A stretch of DNA of 64,000 nucleotides from Mermis nigrescens (GCA_036768485.1 JAVLUZ010000154.1:46189458-46253457); one strand, 5' to 3'. Positions 1 through 15,400 are shown, counted from the stretch's first letter. Program-made: numbers and translations. Notes: generated by a model not told the origin, from the letters alone.

Positions 1-153
1 TATTACCAAAGGTCTAAAAATCCTGTTTTATCACACCGAAAACGCGATTTTATCATATAAGAGCATCCAAAAATTTGCATGTGCAAAATATAAAAAGACT
101 TCTGGGGACCATCTTAGTACATGTACAAACGGACCTTGTACAAAAAAACACTG
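1..153. mobile_element. Truncated hAT-like MITE, family A (right end)
   Basis: This is the terminal part of the same repeat seen complete at 2728-3485. It carries the TGTACAAAG-type internal repeats and ends in GTACAAAAAAACACTG. The left part lies outside the window. Confidence 0.6.
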
Positions 154-287
154 CGCTCATCTATCGTTTTTGAGACAAAAAAGGCACTTTAAAATTGCAC
201 ACACCCCCAGGATTCCCATGCTGTACAGGTCTGATGCGCGTTATATTCTTATCTGGCATAATGTGATAAACTATTGCTCATTTCTAG

Positions 288-441
288 GACACATTCGGAT
301 CCTGGTATACACGCCAGTGTAACGCATCCGGGTATTGTTGACGCAATAAGTGGCGATCAACAGGCGTTTCTTACTGGATTTTCGAATCATAGCCCTCAAA
401 GCAAGTTATCAGATGTTGAATTCGAATTATTTATCTTTTGT
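288..441 (+). CDS. CRTC: CRTC exon with RTxSD kinase site
   Basis: The acceptor is CATTTCTAG at 279-287. After one carried-in base the frame reads THSDPGIHASVTHPG. With the preceding Arg this matches the RTxSDSALHTS region of CRTC proteins, whose second Ser (codon 295-297 here) is the SIK/AMPK site controlling nuclear import. The 3' end is uncertain. GTTAGT at 442 would give phase 0, as exon 2 requires. GTTATC at 405 and GTTGAA at 415 are poorer donors. A TTCTCAATTACTTTAC-type minisatellite follows at about 455, so the exon ends before it. Confidence 0.85.
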
Positions 442-3400
442 GTTAGTTTGACTTGGACTACTTCTCAATTATTTTACTTTTCAATCGCTTTACTACTTTA
501 TTTCTCGATTACTTTTCTTCTCAATTACTTTACTTCCCAATTACTTTACATTACTTCTTAACACATTCCCATAGGGGTGGTGAGTGGGGTATTACCCCTA
601 CCTCAGTGTCCAAGACTCAAATCACTGTCAAACGATTTAAACTATCAAAATTTTCTGCATGATTTTTGGGTACGAAGGTGGCGAAGATGCTGAAAATTTT
701 TCGGAGCACATTTCTGTATTGTTTACTCATTAAATGCCTTTAAAACTGATTTGAAAATTGAAATTTCCGATGAATTATTATATTTTTACTTACAAAAGTT
801 ACGAAAAATCCATTTTTTTACATTAAACATATTAGGATGTTTCAACAATTTTTCATATTTGACGTGCGGGAAAGGCTTAAATCTAGTAGTCTCAAATTTC
901 GCGACTTCTCCCCCGAACTTTCGACTTCGGGAGCTATGCTCTCAGGTTGGACCGCTGAATGTAAAGAAACATTTTCGAAATTTCATAAAAGTATGATTAA
1001 CATGATTTTAAATCATTTAGATATGTTTCATAGGTGCGAAAGGTCAAACTTTCGGAAAGGGGGAACTAAAAATTGCTAGATAGCTATGTGCTTCGTAAAA
1101 ACGGCTCTTCAGTCCTTTGAGGTCAGAAAATTAGCTATATAACCTTTTTGGTCTCAGAAAACTAGCTATATAACCTTTTTGGATTCACAAACATAGCTAT
1201 AAAGTCTTTTTGGACTATATATAAATAGCTATTAATCCTCTTTTGAGTCAAGGAAATAGCTATATATCCGTTTGAAATTCAGAAAAGACAATTAAATAGC
1301 ATTTCTGAGCTCAAAAAAACTATAAAGGCTATATACCTAATTTTCTAAGCCCAAAAGAGGCTATACAGCAATGGTTTTTCGGCCAAAATCGTTGTATAGC
1401 TATCATATTTTCAAAGCTCAAGTGGGGGGTAGGTAATACCCCCTCACCCCCTATGCTCATGTATGATATGTTTTTTAGATATTTAAATATGTATTGATCT
1501 TTTTAGTGTTATGGGTAAGTATTTGTACCTTAAGATGTATTTAGGCCAATGTTTTTTGTACGCGCCTTGTACGTGTGCAAAGATCTTCGGAAACGTGTGA
1601 AAAATTGTTTTTGCATTGCATATAAACGTGTACACCAATTTTGCCAATAATATATCAAAATTTTGCCAATAATGTATCAGTCTGTAATCTGCGACCCGCT
1701 GCTGTCCAAAAAGTGTTGATAATACTAGTCTGGTGCAAGGCGCCTAAATATTTATGACTTCAGCTAAATTTAAACATAAAATTGAACTTAGAAAGCTGGA
1801 ATTTTTTTGCGGGATCGAAAATGACACTGTAATAACTTCACGCTGATTGAATCTCGTAGTAAATGCCTTAGCGCTTATTTATTTAACGTAATAATAAAAG
1901 AAATAGCCATAGAACTGATCTGAAAATAGTCTGATTTTATTGAAAATAAAGAAGGTTACTTCCTTCGAACGAATGTGTTCGGAGAATATGAAAAACTAGT
2001 TTTTAAGGATTAATTGAACGGAGGAAAATCTCAAATATTTGGAGATACAGCCCTGATTATGGTTGGTGACGTGCCCATTTATTCACTGATTGTTCAGCTT
2101 TTAATTAGATAACGATGTTTAAATAATATTTAAATTGCTAATATTTTAGACGGTTCACCTAGTGGCGACGCTCCTCTTTCAGCTGGATATTTGGACCCAA
2201 AAGTAAATTATAAAAATCAACTTTATCGTTTATTTTTCTGATCGCGCGTTTATGATCAGTCTCGTTAGCATACTTGCATATGGTTTGGGGTTTGGAGACG
2301 AGACCCTCGAGAGAAAAGCGGAAACTTTTGTGGGGAAAATAAGGTAAAAATGTGGACAAAAATAGATGGATACCAAAACTCCTCTGCAAACATGCTTAAA
2401 TCGACCAGAACCATGCATCAACGTTTTACGCCATTTTACTATTTAAGCTAGGTTTAGGCAATCTTAGCTCACTGAAGCTCCTTGGCGGAGCACCAATGCA
2501 TCTGTGGTCGTTACCAGACATGCACAGCATGGGAATTCTGGGGAGGTGAATTTTTAAAGAGCCTTTTCTGGCTCAAAAAAGGTAGATACTGTGTCGTTCC
2601 TAGCACTATACATAGATGTTTTTTGGGAGTATTTTATTATTTTCACCATAAACTACTAATTAAGGAACGAACGACTACTTGCCAATAATCCAATACTTTG
2701 TATAACACGAGACGCTTAACTGTGTATCAGTGTTTTTTTTGTACTCGACAAAGAAAGATTTTTCCCGATGTACAAAGACTTTTCGGGACCGTCCTTGTAC
2801 ATGTACAAAGATTTTTGGGAAGACAAAAATTGCAAAAAAGGTCTAAAATTCGAAAAAATTTCGGCGCTTCGCGCCGAAATGAGTAATTGTGTGTTCTATA
2901 TATCTTTATAATGGCAGAAATTGCAATTCAAAAGTAAAAAAGTCAAATTTTTCGGCGCTTCGCGCCCTTTTAAGACGATTCTTAGTGATTTTTGCCCGTA
3001 GAGACCCAGAAATTAGCTAAAACACACTACGAAAAGTCGAAGAACTCTGTTTTTACCACACTAAAAACGCTGCTGTACCATATTATAGTACCCAAAAATT
3101 TTGTGTGTACAAAATGTACAAAGATTTTTAGGAAGATAAAAACTGTAAAAAGGTGTAAAGTTCCCAAAATTTTCGGCGCTTCGCGCCGAACTGATAAATT
3201 ATTTGTCCTATATATCTTTAAAATGGTAGAATTTGCATTTAGAATGGAAAAATGTCAACATTTTTCGGCGCTTCGCGCCGTTTTCAGATAATTTTTAGTA
3301 ATTTTTAGCGTCAGAAACCCAGAAATTAGCTAAAATACACTACCAAATGTCGAAAACCCTGTTTTACCACACTAAAATCGCTACTGTACTATTAATAGTA

Positions 3401-6400
3401 CACAAAAATTTGCATGTACAAAATGTACAAAGACTTTTGGGGACCATCTTTGTACATGCACAAACGGACCTTGTACAAAAAAATGCTGTGTATTATTCAC
3501 GATGATTCACGAAATGTGGAAACACAGAATTCCAACTCACTCCTACGTTCAATACAAATTTTTCTATACATACGTAAGATTACTGCGAATAATTTGGGGC
3601 GTGATTATTCGATGCTCGTTCTGATTGATTAAGTCATGGACTTTCTTTGCATATTAAGTTATCTTTTATGTGTTAAAATTAGGCAGGCTAGAAATACTTT
3701 ATTGAATGTGTTGCTTGGATTAAAAGTGAAATGTATCAATGAAACGGTAGTTATATACAGGCCCGTATTCAGGGGGCGGGCGGCCCCCCTCGCGAAATGG
3801 GGAAAAAATTTTCTCTCCCAAGGGTTCCATAAAGGGAAAAAGGGAAAAACAAAAAATTGGTGAATGCGTCTAAAACACCGCCAAAACAGGTCTTTATCAT
3901 ACTTTTGAGCTAGTGAACTCGAAATTTTACGGCGCTTAGCGCTAGATTTTTTATTTATCTATACTTTTGTATTCTGAACCACTAAAATTCGCTCATATTT
4001 CATTTGTGCGCCGGATTCATTGACCAGCTATAGTTTTTGCTTTATAGCTCAAGCTCACTCACAACAGCTCAAATTTGAGTTGACAGGGAACAAAATTTTT
4101 TCAGCGCTTCGCACCGAATTTATTGACTATATATGTTTTTTGTTCGTCTTCTAGCCCGCTTAAAACTGCTCAATTTTGAGCTTGACATGCAGAACATGTC
4201 AAATTTTTTCGGAGCTTCGCGGCAAATCATTCACTATCTGTATTGTTTTTCTCTGTGAAGCACAATGATTAAATATAAAGGCAAGAGACAAGAAATAATT
4301 CGTGGATTGAGTGATGAGATATCAGCTTAAATGGTAAATTTGCTCAGGATTGAGTGATGAGATATCAGCTTAAATGGTAAATTTGCTCAATGTGAAATAA
4401 GGTGAAAAATTTTAAAAGATTTTCTTGAAATTTTTCTTCACAATCATATAGAGCTCGCCGAGATACGCTCAAAACTGCCTTTATTTTCGCCTATCTCCTA
4501 ATGATTTTCGAGATATCTGGCCTCAAAAGTTTTCAGCCCCCCACCGTAATAAAATCCTGGATACGGGCCTGGTCATAGATTAGAGATTACGGTAGGTGTA
4601 GGAATATCCCGCATTTTAAGGTGAAGGGCGTACGAGAGCACGGGGGTGAGGGTGTATTGCCTTCCGTGAGCTTTGAAAAATGATAGCTATACAACGATTT
4701 CTGCCGGAGAACCATTGCTGTATAGCCTTTTTTGGGCTCAGAAAATTAGCTATACAGCCTTTTGGGCTCAGAAAACTGGCTATATAGTATTTTTTGAGCT
4801 CAGAAATGCTACTTAGTTATCTTTTTTGAGTTTCAAAAGATATATACCTAGCTATTTTCTCGACTCCAAAAAGGGATTGATACATAGCTATCCTTAGTCC
4901 AAAAAGGCTATTTAGCTAGTTTTCTGAGACCAAAAATGCTATATAGCTAATTTTCTGACCGCAAAAGGACTATAGAGCCGTTTTTACGAAGCACACAGCT
5001 ATCTAGCAATTTTTGGTTTTCACCATCCCGTGAAAGTTAGACCTTGCGCACCTATGGTGAATGGGGATAAGCATGTACCTGTTCTTGGGGGTGATCCGCC
5101 AAAATGGCAACTGACCCCCTCCCCCTACCCTCCGAAAAATTGCTGCGACCTCTCAGAATTGTCGATTTTTCGTAAAAATTTTAAAATTGTGCCTTTTAAG
5201 CATTTTTAGGGCATTTCTGGCTCAAAAGTAAAATTTTCGGCGCTTCGCGCCATATACATATACTCGTACATTTTTTGACTATATTCTGTTCAATGTATTG
5301 AATTTTCTAAATGTTTTTATATTCTAGAAAGAACGAGTATCGTCCTGAATGTCAAAAATTGTTTTTGACGTGTATATACCCATAGTTTTTGAGCCCAAAA
5401 AGGCATGTTTAAAACATTTTTGAGTATGACTCCCCTTCCAAAAATCCCATGCTTTATGTACATGCATGGTGATAAGTACTTCTAAAGTTAATGACTCTAG
5501 ACGATTTGAGATAAGTTCGAATTGATATGCATTTTCGGCTTCCTTTCGCGTGTCTCTTCGTTCTTGAAAGAAATCAATAAAGTTTAATGCTTATTATCAA
5601 CCAGCGCTAAATACTTTTCTATATTTGCACTTTGAAAGAGGATCTATGTTGTGCATTCGATATTAAATTCTATATAACTTCTCAGGGTTTCTTATTTCTT
5701 CATTTGCTTTTAATTAGGGATCGCATCTATGCATTTGATGCAATGTTCTTCAGGGCCATGTGGTTAGCGTCAAAAACATTATTTTTCGGCACCCAATTAT
5801 TAATTTGTCGCATTGCTTTTCTTTACAAAGTCAGAAAATCGATTAGGTACACGAAAATTAAATTACGAATAGAATGTAAAGTAGTGTAAATTTATACATG
5901 CATAGTGTGTACTTTGTTATACATACATAACTTGAGGGTTTATTATAATTGCCTTATTATTTTGATTTCCAAAAAAGCTGTTATCATTTTCAGAAATTTT
6001 ATATATTTCTGACCTTCATGGTCGCTGTATATTAACCATATTTACCAACGTTTTTATTCGCTATGATTTCATGTATTATATATTGGATTTTATGTATTTA
6101 TGGAATTTGTGGAATTTCCTAAACAATTTTTATGTATAAATAATAAATGATAAATAATAAAAAATATTAAATATTTATCATGTAATAATATTAAAAATAA
6201 ATAATTAGTAGTATAAAAAGTATAAATTGTATATTTTTTATTAAATAATCAATAATATCAAGAATAATAGTGTTAAAAATAATTAATTAATAAATAATTT
6301 GATAATAAATATTTTTAAATATAAATAAATTTATTTGTTTATTATGAACTTTATGTATTTCACACTGACATTAAGTAAAGTTTGGAGACAAATTCAAAAA

Positions 6401-9400
6401 ACACTTTATTTTTATGCATGTATATATATGTACAAACAATATGCGCATATTTGCAGGCTTCTTACGGTATGAGCACTTTCAGACCTCCGAATATGCAGAC
6501 GCTAAGGTAAGCATAAACAAAAACTAATTAATTGTTCATAACGTTAAATTTATGCTCACACGATCTTCTATTTGCTGTCTGATTTTCCGGCTAAATAGCA
6601 AAAATACATCATTTCTCGTTTATCCCCACTCGAGTCGATCACTCCAAAAATTGAAAATTTTAAGTTAGCAAAAGATTTTATTTTCTACCAATTTTTTTAC
6701 AATTTGTATCAAGAGTTAGACTATCGAAAATATTTTTAAAAAATAAAAGGCCTAGTGCTTCCTTATCATTTTGAGATATTATATAAATGTGTCTATAGAT
6801 ATGTAAACAATGATGAGTTTTTTCCAAACAGTCCGTGCTTTTTTCAAAGGCTTCTTTGTACTTCGTAAAAAATTTCCAGAAATCCTTTTCGAAGGGCATC
6901 TTTTACGTTATTTATTCACAAATTCCTATTTGCACTGCGCTGGAATCCCCAAAAAATTTTCACGCTCTTTCCTACAGTCATTTCATATCACGTCTCTTTT
7001 TTCCGTTGTTAATTATATTTTTTCTCCATTAGTTCTTGTTCCAGCATCAGTCCTGGTGATTTATCGGCCGGTAGCTCGCAAGGCTCGATCTCAAGTAACA
7101 CAGGATCTCTGCCCGATTTGTCGCAACTACCAAATTCTCCAGGGCAGTCTGTTCCAGGTGCCTATATTCAGTTCATGATACTATAAATTCCTTTCCATCC
7201 GAAATGGTCCTTAAAATACACATGAGTCCAATCCTATTCATTATACATGTATTTTTTATCTATTAAGCATTTTTTAATACTTTTTGCGTTTATTGCTCGC
7301 CCTTCTAGCGTATGTTTTGCTTTGTTTGTTTTTATTTGATTTAGCAAAGCTAAAAAAGTCTTTAGATCGAGTGTAAACGTGTTAATAGCGTTTTGTATAC
7401 GGTTCGAAGAAGTTTCGCGCTTTGTGTACATAAAACTACTTATTTTAACTTTTAGCTCTAAGATCAAAGACGTAATAAAACTAGCGATTTGTGCACAATA
7501 TCCGTTTGCAACTTGTACAGTAAAGTACATTTGCGTGTACATGTGCAGCACATACATACAACGTACCGTGGGCGGATTTAAGAAGGGGGCGGCCGCCTCC
7601 CCATTGGCCAAAAATAATCGGCGTGATTAAGAAAGGATTTGCATTTTGTAATGATTTTTTTGCCGTTATTTGTCATAATTTCCAAGTTTTTCCGGCGCTT
7701 CGCGCCGGATTTTGCCTATTAATAACATTTATTTACTTTTTTGGCGATTTGGAAGCTAAATTTTTGTTCAGGGAATAGGTTTTAGACGATTTTAAGAGCA
7801 GAAATAGCTGTTTTCAGCATAGTTTTCTTCTTTTTTTAAGCATAAGTCTTCAGAATTTTCGCAGATGCTACGAATATAGGAGATCGAGCAGCAATTAAAG
7901 CTTCTAAAGGTTCTTCCGCTTTAACTTCACAAATTTTCCGGCGCTTCGCGCCAGATTTTCGCTAAAATTGTCGAAAATTTCAAAATTTTTCGGAAAAATG
8001 TACGCCAAAAGCAATCCTAAATAAAAGTAGTCAAAGTAAAACGCCGAAAAAACTATTTCGCACGTCCGTTCTTGCAATGTATATACGTATTTATACTACT
8101 ATAATAAAGTATTGCGACCATTAATAATACATCAGCTAATATGTTTATGTATAAGGCGCGGCACATGTACTGTAATTTAAAATCATATACGTTTACACGT
8201 GCTATATAGCCATTAAATTCGGCCTAAGTGATATTTAGCATGAGAAACAATGCAAGTGGCTGCGTTTTTATTCGTCCATCAGGTAATGAGAAAGTGCTAA
8301 ATTTAGCTCGCCGAATAAAAGATAATAAGTTTTCAGGCAAGAGACATTGTAGATTAATCGTCAGATGATGATTAGGTATTTGGCGCGTATCTCACAATAT
8401 TTAAATGGTTTACGCTCAAAAACATGTGTTCTTTGCAAATAAGATTGCAAAATAATGATTTATGACAAAAGCAATAATAATATCAATAAAGCAATGGTCT
8501 AAATGAATAAAAGCAGAAAGTAAATGAAATCGTAGTTGTTATTAGCAATAAGATTAACTTTTATTATTAGATAATAATGTGAAGAAAATAGTGAGTGAGG
8601 TGTAATTTGGTATGCATGTATGCAGGCATGCATCCAGGATTCTATTTTGGGGAGGGCAAAGTTTTTTCCCGATGTACAAAGACTTTTCAGGACCGTCTTT
8701 GTACATGTACAATGATTTTTGGGAAGACAAAAACTTTTAAAAGATGCAAAATTCGAAAAATTTTCGGCGCTTCGCGCCGAAATGCGTAATTGTCTGTCCT
8801 ATATATCTTTAAAATGGCAGAATTTGCATTCAGAATGGGAAAATGTCAAATTTTTCGGTGTTTCGCGCCGTTTTGAGACAATTTTTAGTAACTTTTGGCG
8901 TCAGAAACCCAGAAATTGGCTAAAACATACTACCAAAGGTCGAAATACCCTGTTTTACCACACTTAAATCGCTACTGTACTATATTATAGTTCACAAAAA
9001 TTTGCATGTACAAAATTTACAAAGATTTTTGGGGACCATCTTTCTACGTATACAAACGGAACTTGTACAAAAAAATACTGAAGAGGAGCCGAAAATTTTG
9101 AGATTAGGTCTTTCGAGAACTATTGGGAGATGGACAAAACTAAATGCAGTTTTGAGTATACCTTAACTAGCTGTGAAAAAATTTCAAGAAAAAATTTCAG
9201 AAATTTTTATTTTATTTCATACTCATTACACAAATCTATCCTTCAAATAGTCTGCACAACTTTTTTTTCATCATCCAATCGACGAATAATTTCCTAACTT
9301 CTGCCTTTGTAGTTCTGTGATTTACAATGAGAGACAGTACAGAAAATGAATAATTTGTCGCCAACGACAAGTTCTACATGTCCAACTCAAATTTGAACGG

Positions 9401-12400
9401 TTTTGGGCGAGCTAGAAGACAAAAACTATAGATAAATGAGAAATCCGGCGCGAAGCGCTGGAAAATTTTGAGTCTGCTCTTTAAAAAGCACGCTAAAAAC
9501 CTGTTTTGGTGGTGTTTCAGGTCTACTTCGTGAATCTTTCATTTTTTCTTTGGGGGACCCTTTTGCGTTTCAAAAATTATTCCTCATTCCTGGAGTGATG
9601 CCCCGCCCCTGAGTACGGGCCAGCATGTATCTACATATGTATTTCGGGCAGTTTACGCTTGGAGAATCGACTATGTAATTGTCAATTATTTTGATTTTTC
9701 CGAATCATTAAAAATCATAGTTTGATGTCGAAAATAAAATGTTTACTATCAATCACATAAATAACTGTTGTAAAGGCAAATAAAAAATTTTTGCTTTTTT
9801 TACTTCTAGATATTAGTTGATTCTCATAATTTTTCGGATATTTTGACTACCACTTTTTTATCATGTTTTACGAGGATTACATTTACATAATGATTTAAAA
9901 GTCTTGTCTGAATTATATTATTATTTCGCTTTAATCAATTTTATCAGATGCTTGATGAATTTTTGAAGTTAATATCGATATATTACTTAATGTAGAAATT
10001 CTCAAACACCTTAAAGCTAAAAAGTAGGGTCAATAAAGTTAAATGAGATCAAACCGGACTTTTTATATTAAATGCGTTTCAATGTCGCAAACTACAAAAG
10101 TATACCTAGCAGGCCCTTAGCCGAGATTTTTATTTTGGATGAGGGGACAGAATGTGTTGAAATCAGATATCTCGAGAGCCATTAGAAGGTTGTCAAAAAA
10201 TAATAGCATTTTTGTGCGTTTATCGGCGATATCAGTAACAATGGTGATCAAATATTAAAATAAATTGTGAACATTTTTTCTTTCTATTTCATAGTTACTC
10301 TATATACAGGGAACCTATCGTTCAAATTACACAAATACATATGTCTTTACACAACTGATTTCTCAACATCCAGTCCATAAACCATTTCTTAATCTTTGTC
10401 TTTTTACGAACTCTTTGTAGTTTTCAAAAGAAAAGTTTGGCGAAAATTATACATCTTCTTCATGTCTACATAAATCAAATTTGAGTGGTTAGACGACGGA
10501 AACATAAACTAAATTAAAATTTAAAGTTGATTTAATTCAATCGGTTCTATAATTTAGTTTTTCAATGGTTTTTCTTAATCGGCTGAGGCAACTGCCCTTT
10601 TGCCCCCTGGCTACGAGTGTATGTCGTCTTATTGTCAGATTGCGCTAGCTTTCAGGCTTTTTTGTCGTATTTGATCGAAGATCTGAGGTGCTTTATGTTA
10701 ACACCTGATAATTCCTGGCTACCAGACGTATAACAGCTCAGAATTTTGGTGGGTAGAGGTAGTCGGCCAGTTTCGGGTGGAGGGGTGCGTAAAAAATGAC
10801 CTATAATTTTTGGCCACAAATGGCAAGAAAACGCTTTAAAATGGCCGAAAAAGACAATCTTATGCCGAATATCGGGAGGGTAATTAATAACTTTGGGGAT
10901 GGGGAACGACCGACTTTCAGTGGGGATCCTCCATCCCCCTATTACATGTATGCCGGCTACTCCCACCGTAAATTTCGAGGCCGTTGCACTTATGAGTCAT
11001 AAATTTAATTTCGTTAGCACAATGTGCTATGCATGCGCACAACTATCAACAGCAGCAGCTGCACTATTCCCAAAGCCTGGGATTCGGCAGTCAAATGGGC
11101 CATCAGGCTGGTCAGACGGGCATTCAGGGGGCCAGCGTTGCACATCAGCAGCGGCATAGCATTCAGCTGCCCGTACAATACGCTCAGGCACACTTTGGCG
11201 CCATTGGAGCCATCTGTAGTTACGGTGGTAGTCAGTCGGTAAATCGTCAACATTATCAAACTGTGAAAACTTTTAGCTTTCTAGTAGCGATGTATTTGTA
11301 CATACATGTAAGATGGGGATGGGGGATCCTCCACACAAAGTCGGCCATTCCCTCCCATCCCCCAAAGCCAGAAAAATTTTTGACCCCCCTCCCGATTTTT
11401 TGGAAAAAAATCGAATTTTTTGGCTGTTTTTAGCCTTTTTTTGTCCGTTTTTTGGCCAAAAATTGGAGGTCATTTACCCCCCCCTTCCCCGCCCCTTAGA
11501 ATGACCGACTTCCCCCATTCCAAATTTTGAGCCATTACATGTATGGGTGTGCATGTATCTCCAATTAGTGAAGAGAAAGTAAGCTCGTTGAACAATTTAT
11601 GATCAAAATAAATTAGCTGATTTTTTGTTTTAGTTGAAGGTGTAACGGAAGGGTCGCAGATAAATAAAAGTCTTAAATTTAATTCAATTTAATTTTTTTA
11701 AACACACCTGGGCAATGCCCCATATAGGCCCATCACCAGGACGGGCCGAACCAAAAGTTGGACGGGGAGAAGAGAGTAACTTGGACGGGGCTATGTTTTG
11801 TACAAGAGAAAATGTTTGGAGATAATTTAAGGAAATGCTAGATACAGTATATCATGATGAGTTGGCAAAACATGTTCAGGAACCATCTTATTACACTGTT
11901 CGACACCTTTTTCATGGATGGACCCGCCTATTTTCAGTGACTCACCCATTGATAAAGCTGAACGACCCACCTATTTCAGGCACTGACCCCTTTTTTCAGG
12001 GACAGACCCACCTTTTTCAGGGTCTACGGACCCACCCACCCTTTTGGCTAAAAGTTGGCCGGGGCGAACCGTAGGCCATTGCCCAGGTATGTCTTTAAAT
12101 TAAATAAATTTTTTCCTAAGCAGGAAGTATACTCTGTTTTACGAGGCATGCATGAAAATCAATTTTTCGCACTAACGAAAGCAATTACAGGAAAGATTTC
12201 AGATATGCTACAGTGCAGGCACGTAGCTGGCTCTCCTATTTTAGGGGGACCAACACCAATTTTGGGGTGTCTAAGCCAAAAATAGCACAAAATAACGTGT
12301 AAAAAGTCCTATTTTCCCGGTTTTTCTGAATTGGGGGGGTCCGGACCACCCAGTCTTCCCCATAGCTACGTGCCTGTAACAGTGGGGCTATTTTGCCTAA

Positions 12401-15400
12401 TATAACTTTCTGTACCGCTTGCTTGTGGTGCGTAATATCAGGTATGTGGCTGCAGTCTAATTTGAACCACTTTTCTATTATCTGCAACTGGACCATTATG
12501 TAGCTTAAGCATCACGAGCTCTTCGTCCTTACCGTCGGTGAAAAAGTGACTTGACTTCGATATACATATTTTCCATACGTTTTTGGTGATATTGTAGCGT
12601 TGTCTTCAGACATGTATAGCATCAGAATTCTGGGGGGGGTGAAATTTTAAAGTGCCTTTTCAGGCTCAAAAATCGTGAATACTCACTAAAAGGGTCCCCC
12701 AAAGGAAAAATGAAAAATTCTCAAAGTAGATATGAAACACTACCAAAATAGATTTTCAGCGCACTTTTTGAGCTAGTAAACTCAAAATTTTTCAGGGCTT
12801 CGCGCCGGATATATCGTTTATGTATACTTTTTGTCTTCTAGCCCGCCCAAAACCGCTCAAATTTGAGTTAGACATGTAGAATAATGTCAAATTTTTATTT
12901 ATTTTTCTAAAATTTCAAATTTTTATCAAATTCAAATTATTCATTTTTTGTATTGTTTTTTATAAATTATAAAGATTAATTAGAAAGATTGAAGTTAAGA
13001 AATTATTCGTCGATTGAATGATGATAAATTAGTTGTGTAGATTGTTTAAACGATAGATTTGTGCAATATGAGTATGGAATGAAGTTAAAAATTTTAAAAA
13101 ATTTTTCTCGAAATTTTTTCCACTATTGCATAGAGCTCGTTGAGATACGCTCAAAAATGCCTTTAATTTTACCCATCTCCTAATGGTTCTCGAGATATTG
13201 GACCTCAAAATTTTCAGCCCCCCCCTCAAATAAAATTCTGAGCACGGCCTGCCGACGATGCTCTATCTACCTTGAGCATAAGCAGAAATATGGTAAAGAA
13301 ATGAGTGTATCAGTATAATGGCGCGAAGCGCCGCAAATCTGACACTTTTGAGCAAATAGATGGCTGAAAACGCTCAAAGCAACGCCTTTTCGACGGCGAT
13401 TTGAGAAGTGGTGATGAAATCCCTCAATCAAACCCCCTAAGATAATGTATCGTCTTTTTACTTTTTGTCATGCAAATTTAATACCATACATGTACACGGG
13501 CTTAAGTTCCGGGGAGAATGAATTTGAGTTTCCTTGGGGGAAGTGTAATTCGAGTTTCCTTGAGGGGAATGATAAATTTTTAGGCCAATTATGGCGCTAA
13601 AATAATGAGTTTATGTTGATTTTCTAGACATTTTTGTCATTCCCTACCCCCTCCTCACAACCCGTAAAAACGCTTTAATTCGTTATATTTTACTCATTCG
13701 TGATTAAGTTTGCATGAGAATAAATGATAAAAAGAACGATGGAATGACTTGGACCATCAAATATGCTAAAAATAATGGGTAAGAAGTGTCTGAATGAATG
13801 AATGGACCGAGTACTTCTCGAAAAATACTTCAGATTATACTGCTGGGCATCGTTTGGCGCTGTTTTATAATTCCAAGAATATGTTATGGTCAGAATACGG
13901 GATGAGGAGGGTGTATGCCTTCCGAAAATCCTGTTAGGATCGATACCCCCCGCCTAACGCCCCCCCGCTTCCTGTACCCCCTTCAATGTGCAAGTGTGTT
14001 TAATGCGTATGTAAAAGAAAGTTTGCAATCTGTAGTATTTCGGTAACCACTTTACAATCGTCAGGCACTTTCTGAAAGTGGGCCATTTGCAATGGTGGCT
14101 GCGTGATGACGTTAAGTCCGTAGTAATTGTAGATTTCGTTTGTTATTATGTGCGATTTGCAGTTTTCTTTGTCTAGAAAACCGGAGTTTCGCACGCGAAA
14201 TTTTTAAAAAACCAAAAATCGGAACATCTGTCCGAGCAAAATTTTACAAGTAAAACTCAAGGGGTTCGCCGTTCTATTTGCAGAGTTCGCCCGGCGGTGG
14301 CAACCCGGAATCGCCGCATTCTGGACCCAACAGTCCGGCCACTACAGCCAATTCTGAAAGTCCGGGCGCGTCGCAGCAAGGTCAAAGTTCGCCCGGTTCT
14401 CCGTATTACTCGTTGCCAGCTCAGTTACAAAACATTAACATTGTAAGTTTTTATTTATTTGTAGGCATACGTGTAAGAGGGGATGAGGGGATCCCCCACC
14501 CAAAGTCGGTAGTCCCTTATCCCCCAAAGTCAGAAAATTCCCCCTTCGATTTTTGAAAAAAATCGAATTTTCTGATCGTTTTGGCGTTTTTTGGCTAATA
14601 ATTGGAGGTCATTACCCCCACCTTTAAAAGTGACCGCCCTCCCAAATTTCGAGTCGTTACATGTATGTCAGTAGGTATACAAAAGCCAGATTTCTTTTTC
14701 ATTCAGGACTTATGGCTTGCCTTAAAAAATGCGTGAAAATTGTATTTCTAATGTAACTGCCGACTTTAGGCATTACAAGATCGCCAGCGTACCCTGACGA
14801 AATTTTGGTCGACTAGATTTCTACTTTTTTGATAAACAATGTAATTTTTCGATCCTTCATTTTCTGATGCTTTTGTCGATCTGAAGAATTGTCGGGAGGC
14901 GTTCAGTTGCGCTCGGCTGATGTTCAGGCATGTAGCTGGCCGTCCTATTATGGGGGGACCAACACCAATTTTGAGGTGGACTTAGCCCAAAAGTGCCAAG
15001 CACAAAATAACGTTTAGAAAGTCCTATCTGTCCGATTTTTCTGAATTTTGGGGATCCAGACCACCCCTCCCCCCTCATTCCCCTCAGAGATACGTGCCTG
15101 CTTATGTGTTTATGCATAGACGCACAGCACAGCATGGTCGGTCTGCGGGGTTAGTCGGTCCGGGAGAGTCACTTAATAAGATTTTAGGGTCGATACTTGG
15201 ACGGAATCGAGGAATTTCCCAAATTTTTACGAACGGTTTCTGTAATATTTCAAACGATTTAGTAAAGAGTTAAAATATAAATTCATTTGAATGCACAAAT
15301 ACACATAATTTCAAATCTCCGTTTCTTTTACTCTCAAAATGAATCTTTGCACTGTGTGAGCATGTAGCTTAATTTTGTCGCTTACTTCCAGCATATTTAA

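Larger units (their letters stand above)
7158..11017. other. CRTC intron 3 with repeats
   Basis: It contains a truncated hAT-like left end (from about 7566), a family A copy (8667-9080), and degraded copies of the CAGGCCCGTA family (9095-9622 and 10105-10620). A family F repeat lies at 10735-10960. The rest, including 8062-8640 and 9640-10100, shows nothing recognisable. Confidence 0.6.
11239..14283. other. CRTC intron 4 with repeats
   Basis: It holds family F (11300-11550), an element with ACCTGGGCAATG inverted ends (11706-12088), a family D hAT-like MITE (12216-12376), and a composite of family E and CAGGCCCGTA remains (12606-13250). The stretch 13250-14283 shows only an isolated GGCGCGAAGCGCC hairpin at 13320. 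Confidence 0.6.

Noticed and set aside
274..561. Reading the whole 95-residue frame as CRTC exon 1
   Set aside because: The second half (after about 441) is a TTACTTT-type minisatellite with no protein character, so the exon must end earlier.
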